The notes under the pieces are model-generated. The model saw nothing but the letters and a program-made list of their open reading frames with translations, had not been told where the DNA came from and ran no database searches. From contig NZ_JAHWGT010000004.1 of the NCBI RefSeq assembly GCF_020873895.1, forward strand, positions 215,673-279,672: DNA of 64,000 bases, given 5' to 3'. The position numbers and the translations under genes are program-made. This document shows, in pieces, positions 34,003 through 43,364 of the stretch; within the stretch, counting starts at the first letter, position 1; each line of letters starts with the position of its first letter. This stretch comes from Streptomyces sp. DH12 (GTDB lineage Bacteria; Actinomycetota; Actinomycetes; Streptomycetales; Streptomycetaceae).

Positions 34003-34551
34003 ATGATCGTCGAACCGCTGGAGCTCGGCGAGGAGGGCGCCCTGCCGGGTCCGCTCCTCACCGAACTCACCGAGCTGTACGCGTCGAACCGGGAGTTCCA
34101 GCAGCTCACCGGGGCGTTCCCGGACCCGGACGACATCCGGCCCGAGCAGGTCGCCACCTCGCTCGCCGACGAACTGTCCCGGCCGGGCGCCGAGGTGCTG
34201 CTGGCGCGTTCGGACGGCCGGGTGATCGGCGTGGCCGTGACCCTCGCCCACCACCCGGGCCCGGCCGGCCCGGACGGCCCGGACGGCCCGGACGGTCCGG
34301 AGGCCTCGGATCCGTGGATCGGGCTGCTGATGGTCCACGCCCGGGACCACCGCATGGGCTTCGGCCGCGAGCTGGCGGAGATCGTCGAGAAGCGGTACCG
34401 GGAGCGCGGCCGCGCCGGGGTCAGGCTCTCCGTCCTCGCCGGCGACCGCCGGGCCCTGACGTTCTGGCGGGCCATCGGCTACCGGGAGGTCGACCGACGC
34501 CGGGGCCGGGAGCCCGGCCGTGACCGCGTGGTGCTGCGCAAGGCCCTGTGA
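34003..34551 (+). CDS. GNAT-family N-acetyltransferase
   Basis: A 182-residue acetyltransferase. VIGVAVTLAHHP is the beta4 strand, and WIGLLMVHARDHRMGFGRELAEIVEKRYRERG the acetyl-CoA-binding region (R/Q-x-x-G-x-G/A variant HRMGFGRE); RALTFWRAIGYREVDRR closes the fold. A PDGPDGPDGP repeat interrupts the middle. The ATG at 34003 lies 7 bases after TACTGT, so the mRNA is probably leaderless; the longer in-frame ORF is rejected. The substrate is unknown. Confidence 0.88.
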   Translation: MIVEPLELGEEGALPGPLLTELTELYASNREFQQLTGAFPDPDDIRPEQVATSLADELSRPGAEVLLARSDGRVIGVAVTLAHHPGPAGPDGPDGPDGPEASDPWIGLLMVHARDHRMGFGRELAEIVEKRYRERGRAGVRLSVLAGDRRALTFWRAIGYREVDRRRGREPGRDRVVLRKAL

Positions 34552-34623
34552 CCGTCCGCCGCACCCCGGCCCCGCCCGCCCCCGTCGGGATCGGCGAGCG
34601 CCGCCGGGGCTCCGGGCGCCGCC

Positions 34624-36036
34624 TCAGGGCGCGTCCGGCTTCTCCGTGCCGTACAGCCAGGTGTCCCAGACCTCCGTCAGGTCCTCGCCGGTCTCCTCCT
34701 CGACGTACGCGGTGAACTCGTCCGTCGAGGCGTTGCCGTGCCGGTGCTCGGCGGCCCAGCCCCGCAGCAGGCCGAAGAACGCGTCGTCGCCGACGGCCTG
34801 GCGCACCTTGTGCAGCACCATCGCGCCCCTGCCGTACACGGGCGGCTGCGAGATGTCGGCGGCGGTCGGGGGCTCGGCGGGCGGGAACGCCCAGTTGTCG
34901 GGGTCGGCGAAGGCCGCCTCGTGGCTCTCCTGGGCGGGCCGGTCCTCGAAGTCCTCCGCGTACAGCCACTCGGCGTAGGTCGCGAACGACTCGTTGAGCC
35001 ACATGTCCCGCCACGAGCGGGGCGAGACGGAGTCGCCGTACCACTGGTGGGCGAGTTCGTGGACGAGGATCTCGACGGTGAACTGGTCGGCGGGGACGAC
35101 CGGCCGCGTCTGCGTCTCCAGCGCGTACCCGGCGTCCCCCTCCCGCTCGACGATCACGCCGGCGGAGGTGAAGGGGTACGGGCCGAGGTTCTCCGTCAGC
35201 CAGGCGAGCAGTTCGGGCAGCCGGGCGACGAGCGGTGCGGCGTCGCGGGTGACGGTGCGGTCGGTGGCCGAGACGAGCGGCAGCCCGGCCGGGGTGCGGC
35301 CGGTGGTGACGTCGAACCGGCCGACGGCGAGGGTGGCGAGGTAGCCGGCCATGGGGTCGGTGGTGCGCCAGGTGGTGGTGGTGCGGCCGTCGGCGGTGCG
35401 GGCGCGGCCGGGCAGGCCGTTGCCGATCGCCTGGTACCCCTCGGGGACGGTGACCGTCACCTCGTACGTGGCCTTGTCGGAGGGGTGGTGGTTGCCGGGG
35501 AACCACGCCGTGGACCCGGCCGGCTGCCCCAGGGCGAGCGCGCCGTCCTCGGTGGGCAGCCAGCCCTCCCGGGACCCGTCGGGGTCGGTGAGGGTGCGCG
35601 GGGTGCCGGAGTAGCGGACCACCGTGCGGAAGGTCGCCCCGCGGGCGAGGTCGGAGCGGGGCCGCAGGGTGAGCTCCTGCCCGGCGCGGCGGACGGAGGC
35701 CGGCTCACCGTCGACGGTGGCGCCGTGGACGGTGAGCCCGGCCAGGTCCAGGTTGAACGCGCTGAGGTCCTGCGTGGCGCGGGCGGTGATCTCGGCGGTG
35801 CCGTCGAGGCGGCCGGTGCCGGGGTCGTAGGCGAGGGTGAGCGCGTAGTGGCGTACGTCGTACCCGCCGTTGCCCAGGCGGGGGAAGTAGGGGTCGCGCA
35901 GCCCGGCCGCGCCGGGGGTGCCGGTGACGCCCTGCGTGCAGCCGGCCGCGAGCAGCGCCGTGGCGAGTGATGCGGAGGCGAGCCCGCGCACTCTTCCTCC
36001 CCGGCTCCCGCTCCCTCTCCCGCTCCCTCGTGTCAC
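34624..36036 (-). CDS. M1-family zinc metallopeptidase lipoprotein
   Basis: A 470-residue exported aminopeptidase-like enzyme. LLAAGC is a lipobox, so the mature protein is membrane-tethered. The zinc motif is HELAHQWYGD followed 18 residues later by NESFATYAEW (HExxHx18E). The exopeptidase GxMEN motif is replaced by the region around GYALETQTRP. It is shorter than PepN-type enzymes (no large C-terminal helical domain), typical of secreted Streptomyces M1 proteins. Likely involved in peptide scavenging or processing at the surface. Confidence 0.92.
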   Translation of the reverse strand: MTRGSGRGSGSRGGRVRGLASASLATALLAAGCTQGVTGTPGAAGLRDPYFPRLGNGGYDVRHYALTLAYDPGTGRLDGTAEITARATQDLSAFNLDLAGLTVHGATVDGEPASVRRAGQELTLRPRSDLARGATFRTVVRYSGTPRTLTDPDGSREGWLPTEDGALALGQPAGSTAWFPGNHHPSDKATYEVTVTVPEGYQAIGNGLPGRARTADGRTTTTWRTTDPMAGYLATLAVGRFDVTTGRTPAGLPLVSATDRTVTRDAAPLVARLPELLAWLTENLGPYPFTSAGVIVEREGDAGYALETQTRPVVPADQFTVEILVHELAHQWYGDSVSPRSWRDMWLNESFATYAEWLYAEDFEDRPAQESHEAAFADPDNWAFPPAEPPTAADISQPPVYGRGAMVLHKVRQAVGDDAFFGLLRGWAAEHRHGNASTDEFTAYVEEETGEDLTEVWDTWLYGTEKPDAP

Positions 36037-36089
36037 ACGGCGATCCTAGGCGGGCCGGGACGGACGGGGCGTCAGGGCGCCGGAGCGTC

Positions 36090-36240
36090 GGTGCCGCCGG
36101 ACCTCTCCGGCTTCCGGCCTTGGGCCTCTCCGGCTTCCGGCCTTCGCGCCTCCGGCCCCTGGCTGCCGGCTCGGTGCGCTCCGGGCTCGTGGGCCTCGGG
36201 CCTTCGGTCTTCCGGCCTTCGGTCTTCCGGCGCCTGCGCG
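36090..36240. repeat. degenerate tandem repeats between hbpS and the M1 peptidase gene
   Basis: Copies of ctctccggcttccggcctt and of cggccttcggtctt repeat with small changes across this 255-base gap, which otherwise holds no evident gene or hairpin. Confidence 0.75.
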
Positions 36241-36291
36241 TCCGGCCCAGCGCGTCCGGCAGTCGGCGCCGGCGGGACGTCAGGCGGTCGG

Positions 36292-36930
36292 TCAGCGGCC
36301 GAGGGCGGCGGCACCGGCCCGCGCGTACTTCTCGTCCAGGGCACCGCTCGGCGCGCCCGCCACGCCGATCCCGGCGATCGGCGCGCCGTCGGCGGCCACG
36401 GGCACGCCGCCGCCCAGGAAGAGCGTGCCGGGGATGTCCTTCAGGTTGGGCGTGGTCTCCAGCCGCTTGACCAGTTCGGACGTGGGGGCGTTCCAGGAGA
36501 CGGCGGTGAAGCCCTTGCGCTCCGCGGACGCGTACGACTGCGGCCCCGCGCCGTCGCCGCGCAGGACGACGATCGTGACGCCGCCGCGGTCGACGACGGC
36601 GACGCTCACCCGCTGCCCGTCCTCGCGGGCGGCCCGGACGGCGGCCTGGGCGGCGCGGGTGGCGGCGTCGACGGTGAGGTGGGTCGTCCGGTGGACGTTC
36701 CGGTCGCCGGCCTCGGCGGCGGCGGCGGTCCGCTGCGGGGCGCCGGAGGCGGCGGTGGACGTGGTGGCGTGGGCGGACACCGCGCCGAAGGCGCCGGCGG
36801 CGAGCGCGGCGACCGCGGCGGCACCGGTGAGCAGGCGGGTACGGCGGGACGCGGCACGGCGGGGCGCGGTGCCGGCGGACGCGGTGTTCGCGGACGTGGT
36901 GGCGGCGGACGTGGTGCGGTGGTCGTTCAC
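36292..36930 (-). CDS. hbpS: secreted heme-binding/redox sensor protein HbpS
   Basis: A 212-residue exported protein of the HbpS/GlcG (DUF336) family. The signal region is RTRLLTGAAAVAALAAGAFG with cleavage near SAHA. The core LTVDAATRAAQAAVRAARED, VAVVDRGGVTIVVLRGDG and FLGGGVPVAADGAPIAGIGVAG is diagnostic. GTG 36930 has GGGAG five bases upstream. In S. reticuli HbpS is extracellular, degrades heme, stores iron and modulates the sensor kinase SenS; here the senS-senR pair is divergent 141 bases away, so that function can be transferred with fair confidence. Confidence 0.9.
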   Translation of the reverse strand: MNDHRTTSAATTSANTASAGTAPRRAASRRTRLLTGAAAVAALAAGAFGAVSAHATTSTAASGAPQRTAAAAEAGDRNVHRTTHLTVDAATRAAQAAVRAAREDGQRVSVAVVDRGGVTIVVLRGDGAGPQSYASAERKGFTAVSWNAPTSELVKRLETTPNLKDIPGTLFLGGGVPVAADGAPIAGIGVAGAPSGALDEKYARAGAAALGR

Positions 36931-37071
36931 GGGGGCTCCCGGGGTGGGTCGGCTGGTGTGACGCCTCCACCCTCCCGCCGTGGCCTGCGGCCGCGCGTCG
37001 CCGGAGCGGGCGACGGTGGGGTCGGCCGATCGGTTGATGCCGGACGGCGCGGACGGGCGCAGGATGGGGGC

Positions 37072-38298
37072 GTGACGCACATCGACCCGCCGGACGCGCC
37101 CCGGCACCCCCGCTCCCCGGACGGGGTCGTCGAGCGGGACGCGCGCGGGCTGGCCCGGGTCATGCACGTGGCGTTCTTCCTGCTGCTCGCCGCCTCGCTC
37201 GCCCGCTTCCTGCTGCGCCACCCTTGGGACGGGCGGGGCGCGTGGGTCGTGGCGCTGTCGGCCGCCCTGGCGGCGCTGTACGCCCTCGGGCCGGGCGCCG
37301 CCGCGCCCGCCGCCCGACGCGGCCGGATCTGGCTGGCGGCCGTGGTGGCCGTGTGGACGGTGCTGGTGGTGGCGGCGCCGAGCTTCGCGCTCTGCGCCGT
37401 ACCGCTGCTCTTCACCGGGCTGCGCCTGCTGCCCCGGCGGGCCGCGCTCGCCCTGGTCACACTGCTGACCCTCTTCGTCGTCGGCGCCCTGCAACGGCTC
37501 GCCGACCCGGGCGTCGACCCGGTCACGCTCGTGGCGCCACCCGCCGCGGCGGCCATCGCGACCGGCGTGTTCCTGCACGCCCGCCGGCAGGCGGAACGCC
37601 AGCGGGCGCTCATCGCGGACCTGCTGCGCACCCGCCGCGACCTGGCGGCGACCGAGCGGCGCGAGGGCACCCTGGCGGAGCGTCAGCGACTGTCGATGGA
37701 GATCCACGACACGCTCGCGCAGGGCCTGTCGAGCCAGCGGATGCTGCTCCAGGCCGCCGACCGCACGTGGGACGGCGCCCCCGCGACGGCGCGCCGCCAC
37801 GTCCGTACCGCCGCCGCCATCGCCGAGCACAACCTCGCCGAGGCGCGCCGCTTCGTGCACGACCTGGCCCCCGCCGACCTGGCCGGGGGCGGCGGCCTCG
37901 CCCCCGCGCTGCGCGCCCTCGCCGCCCGCGAGACGACCGGCGGCCTCCCGGTGCGCTTCCACGCCGAGGGCGCGGACACGGCGCTGCCGGACCGGGTCGC
38001 GTCGGCCCTGCTGCGGATCGCGCAGGGCGCCCTCGCGAACGTACGGGAGCACGCCGGGGCCACCCGGGCCGCGGTCACGCTGACCCGGCTCGACGACCAG
38101 GTGGTGCTGGACGTGGCCGACGACGGCCGCGGCTTCGACCCGGCCGCCGCGCCGCCGCCCGGCGCCGACGCGCGCGGCCACGGCCTGCCCGCGATGCGCG
38201 CCCGGCTGGCGGCCCTGGGTGGGACCCTGACCGTCGAGTCGGCGCCCGGCGAGGGCACCGTGCTCTCCGCCTCGGTCCCCCTGGAGGCCCGACGATGA
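37072..38298 (+). CDS. senS: redox-sensing histidine kinase SenS
   Basis: A 408-residue sensor kinase. Five hydrophobic segments fill residues about 27-165 (VMHVAFFLLLAASLARFLL onward), then a linker and a HisKA_3 domain with the phospho-acceptor in ERQRLSMEIHDTLAQGLSS (His about 211), and a HATPase_c domain (ALANVREHAGA N-box, DVADDGRGF G1 box, GHGLPAMRARL G2). This is the layout of S. reticuli SenS. GTG 37072 overlaps nothing; the stop overlaps the senR ATG (ATGA). It is divergent from hbpS. Confidence 0.9.
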   Translation: MTHIDPPDAPRHPRSPDGVVERDARGLARVMHVAFFLLLAASLARFLLRHPWDGRGAWVVALSAALAALYALGPGAAAPAARRGRIWLAAVVAVWTVLVVAAPSFALCAVPLLFTGLRLLPRRAALALVTLLTLFVVGALQRLADPGVDPVTLVAPPAAAAIATGVFLHARRQAERQRALIADLLRTRRDLAATERREGTLAERQRLSMEIHDTLAQGLSSQRMLLQAADRTWDGAPATARRHVRTAAAIAEHNLAEARRFVHDLAPADLAGGGGLAPALRALAARETTGGLPVRFHAEGADTALPDRVASALLRIAQGALANVREHAGATRAAVTLTRLDDQVVLDVADDGRGFDPAAAPPPGADARGHGLPAMRARLAALGGTLTVESAPGEGTVLSASVPLEARR

Positions 38299-39020
38299 CA
38301 CCCCCGGCCCTCACCCCCGGCACACCCGGCCGGTCCGGCACCCCCGGCACACCCGGCACGCCCCACGCCCCCGGCACACCCGGATCCGCCGGCACCACAC
38401 GCCCCGTCCGCGTCCTGCTCTGCGACGACCACGCCGTCGTCCGCGCCGGCCTGCTCGCCCTCCTCGGCAGCGAGCCGGGCGTCGAGGTCGTCGGCGAGGC
38501 GGGCAGCGGCGAGGAGGCCGTCGCCGCCGCCGCCAAGCTGCGGCCCGACGTCGTCCTCATGGACCTCCAGCTCGGCCCCGGCATGGACGGCGTCGAGGCG
38601 ACCCGGCGGATCGCCGCGCCCGACGTACGGGTCCTCGTCCTCACCACGTACGACACGGACGCCGACGTCACGCGGGCCGTGGACGCGGGCGCGACCGGCT
38701 ACCTGCTCAAGGCCGAACGCCCCGAGGAGCTGTTCGCCGCGATCCGCGCCGCCGCCGAGGGCCGCACCGCGCTCTCCCCGCCGGTCGCCGGCCGCGTCCT
38801 GGACCGGGCGCGCGGAGCGGCGGCGCCCGCGCTCACGGCCCGCGAGCGCGACATCCTCGGCCAGCTCGCCCGCGGCCTCGGCAACCGCGACATCGCGCGG
38901 GCGCTCTTCATCAGCGAGGCCACCGTCAAGACCCACCTGGGCCGCATCTACGCCAAGCTCGGCGTCGACACGCGCGCCGGGGCGGTGGCGGTCGCCAAGG
39001 AGCGGCGCCTGGTCCCCTGA
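38295..39020 (+). CDS. senR: NarL/LuxR-type response regulator SenR
   Basis: A 241-residue regulator. The receiver domain starts at VRVLLCDDHAVVRAGLLALL with acidic pocket DD and phospho-acceptor in DVVLMDLQLGPGMDG; LTARERDILGQLARGLGNRDIARALF plus ATVKTHLGRIYAKLG is the LuxR-type HTH. About 35 extra N-terminal residues (GTPGRSGTPGTPGTP) come from cacacccgg microrepeats and may not be functional; a later start is possible, but the 4-base overlap with senS supports this one. In S. reticuli SenR activates hbpS and catalase-peroxidase genes. Confidence 0.9.
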   Translation: MTPPALTPGTPGRSGTPGTPGTPHAPGTPGSAGTTRPVRVLLCDDHAVVRAGLLALLGSEPGVEVVGEAGSGEEAVAAAAKLRPDVVLMDLQLGPGMDGVEATRRIAAPDVRVLVLTTYDTDADVTRAVDAGATGYLLKAERPEELFAAIRAAAEGRTALSPPVAGRVLDRARGAAAPALTARERDILGQLARGLGNRDIARALFISEATVKTHLGRIYAKLGVDTRAGAVAVAKERRLVP

Positions 39021-39037
39021 GCCCCGCGCCGCCCGAC

Positions 39038-39200
39038 CGCGGGTACGCCGGGGCCACCGGCCGGTACGCCGGGGCGGCCACCGGCCGGTACGCGGCACCA
39101 CCACCCGGCAGGCCAGGGCCACCGCCGGTACACCGGAGCCGCCGCCGGTACGCCGAGCCACCGCCCGGTACGCGGGTCCACCACCGGCACGCCGGGGCCG
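39038..39200. repeat. degenerate ~21-bp repeats after senR
   Basis: Variants of gccggtacgccggggccacc recur about seven times between senR and the next gene. No hairpin terminator stands out. Confidence 0.75.
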
Positions 39201-39249
39201 TCCGGTGCCCCGGGCCGCGCCCGCAGGGGGACGTGACACCATCGCGTAC

Positions 39250-39750
39250 GTGCTCGACATCGGCTACTCGCTCTCCCGCCGCTTCCCCGACCCCCCGCAG
39301 ACCGACTACCGGCGCGCGGACGTCCACGCGCTGCGGCACGACCTGTTCTGCGGGGACGTGTACCTCGCCGACCCGGAGACCGACCGCGAGGTGTCCACGG
39401 CCTGGGGGTGGGTGCCGGTGCTCGACTTCGCCTGGGCGCTGTGCGACATCGTCGAGCGGCTCGACCGCGATCCGCGCGGCAGCCGGGCGGCGAAGCCGCA
39501 GTACGCCGAGCTGGACTTCACCGAGTCCAGCGACCGGATGCTGTTCGAGCGGCGGTTCGGCTGGGTCGACGTGGAGGCCGACTGGATGCCCGGCGACGAG
39601 CCGCCGCTCACCTTCGGCCACGGCGAACTGCGGCGCGAGGCCCGGGACTTCCTGCACGACCTGATCGCCGACCTCGTCGACATGCACGAGGACCTCGCCG
39701 ACAACCCCGTCGTCTGGGACCTCCAGGCCCGCTTCCCCCGCCTGCCCTGA
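39250..39750 (+). CDS. conserved hypothetical acidic protein
   Basis: A 166-residue soluble, strongly acidic protein from GTG 39250 (VLDIGYSLSRRFPDPP); an in-frame GTG at 39205 would add 15 residues of Ala/Gly-rich sequence and is less likely. Aromatic and acidic motifs include AWGWVPVLDFAWALCDIVERLD, YAELDFTESSDRMLFERRFGW and a helical end with LIADLVDMHEDLADNP. Streptomyces DUF-type proteins with this pattern occur widely, often in toxin-immunity contexts, but I cannot name a function. It has no signal or membrane segment. Confidence 0.7.
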   Translation: MLDIGYSLSRRFPDPPQTDYRRADVHALRHDLFCGDVYLADPETDREVSTAWGWVPVLDFAWALCDIVERLDRDPRGSRAAKPQYAELDFTESSDRMLFERRFGWVDVEADWMPGDEPPLTFGHGELRREARDFLHDLIADLVDMHEDLADNPVVWDLQARFPRLP

Positions 39751-39764
39751 CCGCCCGGGCCACG

Positions 39765-39845
39765 CACGCCCCCGCCCCCGCACGCCGGCCCCACCGGCCG
39801 CACGCCCCCACCCCCGCACACCGGCCCCACCGGCCGCACGCCCCA
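39765..39845. repeat. two tandem 36-bp repeats
   Basis: Copies at 39765 and 39801 (cacgcccccgcccccgcac... form) differ at two positions, with a partial third copy. They lie in the 283-base gap before the SoxR-type promoter. Confidence 0.85.
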
Positions 39846-39962
39846 CCGACCCCATCCGCCCCTCCTCCGCGCCGTCCGACGCCGCGCGGCGGCTCTTCGG
39901 CGCCCCCCTCGCCGGCGACACGGCGGCGGCTTCGGGGCGCCCGCCACCCCGCCGCCCGCCCC

Positions 39963-39993
39963 TTGACCTCAAGCATGGTCGAGGTACCAGGCT
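39963..39993 (+). promoter_or_regulatory. SoxR-type promoter of the quinone oxidoreductase gene
   Basis: TTGACC (39963-39968) and CAGGCT (39988-39993) are separated by 19 bases, the long spacer of MerR-family promoters. Between them lies CCTCAAGCATGGTCGAGG (39967-39984), an imperfect 18-bp palindrome matching the SoxR box CCTCAAGTTAACTTGAGG in both arms. The start codon lies 40 bases downstream. Confidence 0.85.
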
Positions 39994-40033
39994 GTCACTC
40001 GCCCGCCCGGACACCCGTCACAGGAGCCCCACC

Positions 40034-41032
40034 ATGCGCGCGATCCGCCTGCACGCCTTCGGACCCGCCGAGAACCTCGTCCTCGACGAACTGCCCGATC
40101 CCGTCCCCGGCCCCGGCCAGGTGCGCGTCGCCGTCGCCGCCGCCGGCGTCCACCTCCTGGACACCGCCCTGCGCGAGGGGATGACCGGCCCGTTCCCGGC
40201 CCCGGCCGAGCTGCCCACCGTCCCGGGCCGCGAGGTCGCCGGCCTCGTGGACGCGGTCGGCGAGGGCACCGACCCGGCCTGGCTCGGCGAGCGCGTCGTC
40301 GCCCACCTGGGCATGGCCCCCGGCGGCTACGCCGAGCGCGCCGTCGTGGACGCCGCGCGGCTGCACGTGGTCCCGGCCGGGCTCGACGAGGCGGAGGCCG
40401 TCGCCATGATCGGCACGGGCCGCACGGCGATGGGCATCGTCCAGTTCACCGACCTGACCCCCGACGACGTCGCCGTCGTCCCCGCGGCGGCCGGCGGCAT
40501 CGGCACGCTCCTCGTCCAGTACGCGAAGAACGCCGGCGCCACCGTCGTCGGCCTGGCGGGCGGACCGGGGAAGGTCGCCCGGGTCCGCGCCAACGGCGCC
40601 GACGCCGCCGTCGACTACACCCGCCCCGGCTGGCCGGACGAGGTCCGCGTCTTCCTCGGCGACCGCCGGGCCACGGTCGTCTACGACTCCGTCGGCGGCG
40701 ACACCGGCCGGGCCGCCGTCGACCTGCTCGGCGAGGGCGGCCGGCACGTCGTCTTCGGCTGGTCGGGCCAGGGGATACGCGACGGGGGACCGCTCACCTT
40801 CACCGACGGGGAGCTGGCCGCCCGCTCCATCACCTCCGAGCAGGTCCTCGGCCGCGTCATGCTCGACCGGGCGGGCGGCGACGTCCGCACCCTGGAGACC
40901 CGAGCCCTCGCCGAGGCCGCCGCCGGCCGTCTGCGCCCGGCGGTCCAGCGCTTCCCCCTCGCCGAGGCGGCGCGGGCCCACCGCGCCCTGGAGACCCGCG
41001 GCACGACGGGCAAGGTCGTCCTGGTGCCCTGA
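40034..41032 (+). CDS. NAD(P)H:quinone oxidoreductase-like zinc-independent MDR protein
   Basis: A 332-residue medium-chain dehydrogenase/reductase. MRAIRLHAFGPAENLVLDE is the quinone-reductase start, VPGREVAGLVDAVGEG the catalytic-domain loop, and AVVPAAAGGIGTLLVQYAK the nucleotide-binding motif (AAxGGVG type). No structural-zinc cysteines are present, as in QOR enzymes. A SoxR-type promoter precedes it. In S. coelicolor SoxR controls a small regulon of reductases (including a gene in this region) in response to its own redox-active antibiotic, so a role in quinone detoxification is likely. Confidence 0.9.
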   Translation: MRAIRLHAFGPAENLVLDELPDPVPGPGQVRVAVAAAGVHLLDTALREGMTGPFPAPAELPTVPGREVAGLVDAVGEGTDPAWLGERVVAHLGMAPGGYAERAVVDAARLHVVPAGLDEAEAVAMIGTGRTAMGIVQFTDLTPDDVAVVPAAAGGIGTLLVQYAKNAGATVVGLAGGPGKVARVRANGADAAVDYTRPGWPDEVRVFLGDRRATVVYDSVGGDTGRAAVDLLGEGGRHVVFGWSGQGIRDGGPLTFTDGELAARSITSEQVLGRVMLDRAGGDVRTLETRALAEAAAGRLRPAVQRFPLAEAARAHRALETRGTTGKVVLVP

Positions 41033-41094
41033 ACCGAGCGCCCCGCCCGAAGCCGGACCACCCGCCACCCCGAGCGCCCCCGTCCGAAGCCGGG

Positions 41095-41571
41095 CTACTC
41101 GGCCGCCCCCAGCGCGGCCAGCGCGCCGTCGGTCAGCCGGTACACCGTCCACTCGTCCTGCGGGCGGGCGCCCAGGGACTCGTAGAAGGCGATCGACGGG
41201 GCGTTCCAGTTCAGGACGGACCACTCCAGGCGCTCGTACCCGCGCTCCACGCAGATCCGCGCCAGCTCCCGCAGCAGCGCCTTCCCGTGCCCGCCGCCGC
41301 GCGCCTCGGGACGTACGTACAGGTCCTCCAGGTAGATGCCGTGCACTCCGCGCCAGGTCGAGAAGTTGAGGAACCACAGCGCGAAGCCGACGGCCTCGCC
41401 GCGCTCGTCCTCGGCGATGTGCGCGAAGGCGGCCGGGTGCTCCCCGAACAGGGCCTCGTGGAGGTCCCGCTCGGTGGCCCGCACCTCCTCCAGCGCCTTC
41501 TCGTACTCGGCGAGGTCGCGGATCATGGCGTGGACGAGGGGCACGTCGTCGGGCGTGGCGGTACGGATCAT
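41095..41571 (-). CDS. GNAT-family acetyltransferase (diamine/SSAT-like)
   Basis: A 158-residue N-acetyltransferase. MIRTATPDDVPLVHAMIRDLAEYEK, FALWFLNFSTWRGVHGIYLEDLYV and RPEARGGGHGKALLRELA (the Q/RxxGxG/A acetyl-CoA loop) followed by WNAPSIAFYESLGA match the SSAT/diamine acetyltransferase-like subgroup. Possible substrates are polyamines or thialysine, but specificity is unproven. It ends 63 bases from the convergent oxidoreductase stop. A tRNA gene lies upstream on the same strand. Confidence 0.9.
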   Translation of the reverse strand: MIRTATPDDVPLVHAMIRDLAEYEKALEEVRATERDLHEALFGEHPAAFAHIAEDERGEAVGFALWFLNFSTWRGVHGIYLEDLYVRPEARGGGHGKALLRELARICVERGYERLEWSVLNWNAPSIAFYESLGARPQDEWTVYRLTDGALAALGAAE

Positions 41572-41674
41572 CCACGCAGCCTGCCCGGCCCCCGCCCCGG
41601 ACGTCCACCCCGTTCCGACCGGCAGACACCGGCCGCCGCACCGCCCCGCACGGCGGACTCCCGGCCCCTACGCA

Positions 41675-41709
41675 GAGGACTCCCGGCCCTGCACGGGCCG
41701 GGAGTCCTC
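41675..41709 (-). terminator. terminator after tRNA-Thr
   Basis: A 15-bp perfect stem (gaggactcccggccc) with a 5-base loop begins just beyond the encoded CCA end of the tRNA. Confidence 0.9.
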
Positions 41710-41712
41710 CGG

Positions 41713-41789
41713 TGGAGCCGCCTGTCGGAATCGAACCGACGACCTCAAGATTACAAGTCAAGCGCTCTGGCCAACTGAGCTAAGGCGGC
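41713..41789 (-). tRNA. tRNA-Thr (anticodon TGT), CCA encoded
   Basis: The minus strand folds as a tRNA: acceptor gccgcct/aggcggc, D-stem gctc/gagc, T-stem gtcgg/ccgac with ttcgatt loop, and anticodon loop CTTGTAA giving TGT, which reads ACA/ACG threonine codons. Discriminator U73 and CCA follow. The anticodon stem reads cttga/tcttg, with C-G, G-C and A-U pairs but two internal U-U mismatches, which is unusual. A GTA (Tyr) reading by shifting one base would leave a C-C mismatch and conflicts with the Thr-like acceptor and arms. Confidence 0.88.
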
Positions 41790-41966
41790 AGCCGGGCCAG
41801 TGTAACCGGACGCCGTGCCGCGGAGTCGAAAATCTCACCGCCCTCGGACTGCTGACAGGGCCGGGCCCGGCAGGTAGCGTCACCGGGGGTCCACCCGGTG
41901 GACCCGCCCCGTCCTCCTTTACTCGGATCGTCCGGCACGTTCCTGCCGGTGAAGGGACCCATCACC

Positions 41967-43103
<1,137 letters not shown>

Positions 43104-43155
43104 CGCCCGGGCGCCCGCCACGGACGCCCACCCCCGCACGACCAGGCACGACACA

Positions 43156-43189
43156 CGGACGGCTCCGCGTACCCGCGCGGAGCCGTCCG
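43156..43189 (+). terminator. msiK terminator
   Basis: A 14-bp perfect stem (cggacggctccgcg) with a 6-base loop lies 53 bases after the msiK stop codon. Confidence 0.85.
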
Positions 43190-43364
43190 CGCGTGCCGGG
43201 CGCGCACGTCACCCGGGCGGCGCCGGACACCCCGGCGATACCCCGGCACAGCGGTCGTTTCGGATACCGCCCGTCAACACGGGATTCGAAAAGTTGCAGA
43301 AAACGCTCCCTCGTGAGAGTGACTAACGGTCTCCGAAACTTCACCGAGCGCTACGCTCGCCTCC

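Noticed and set aside
41717-41789. tRNA-Tyr (GTA) reading of the same tRNA
   Set aside because: Shifting the loop by one base gives GTA but leaves a C-C mismatch and two G-U pairs, and the loop would no longer have U33 followed by TGT with A37-A38; the Thr-type arms and short variable loop also disagree with Tyr (class II).
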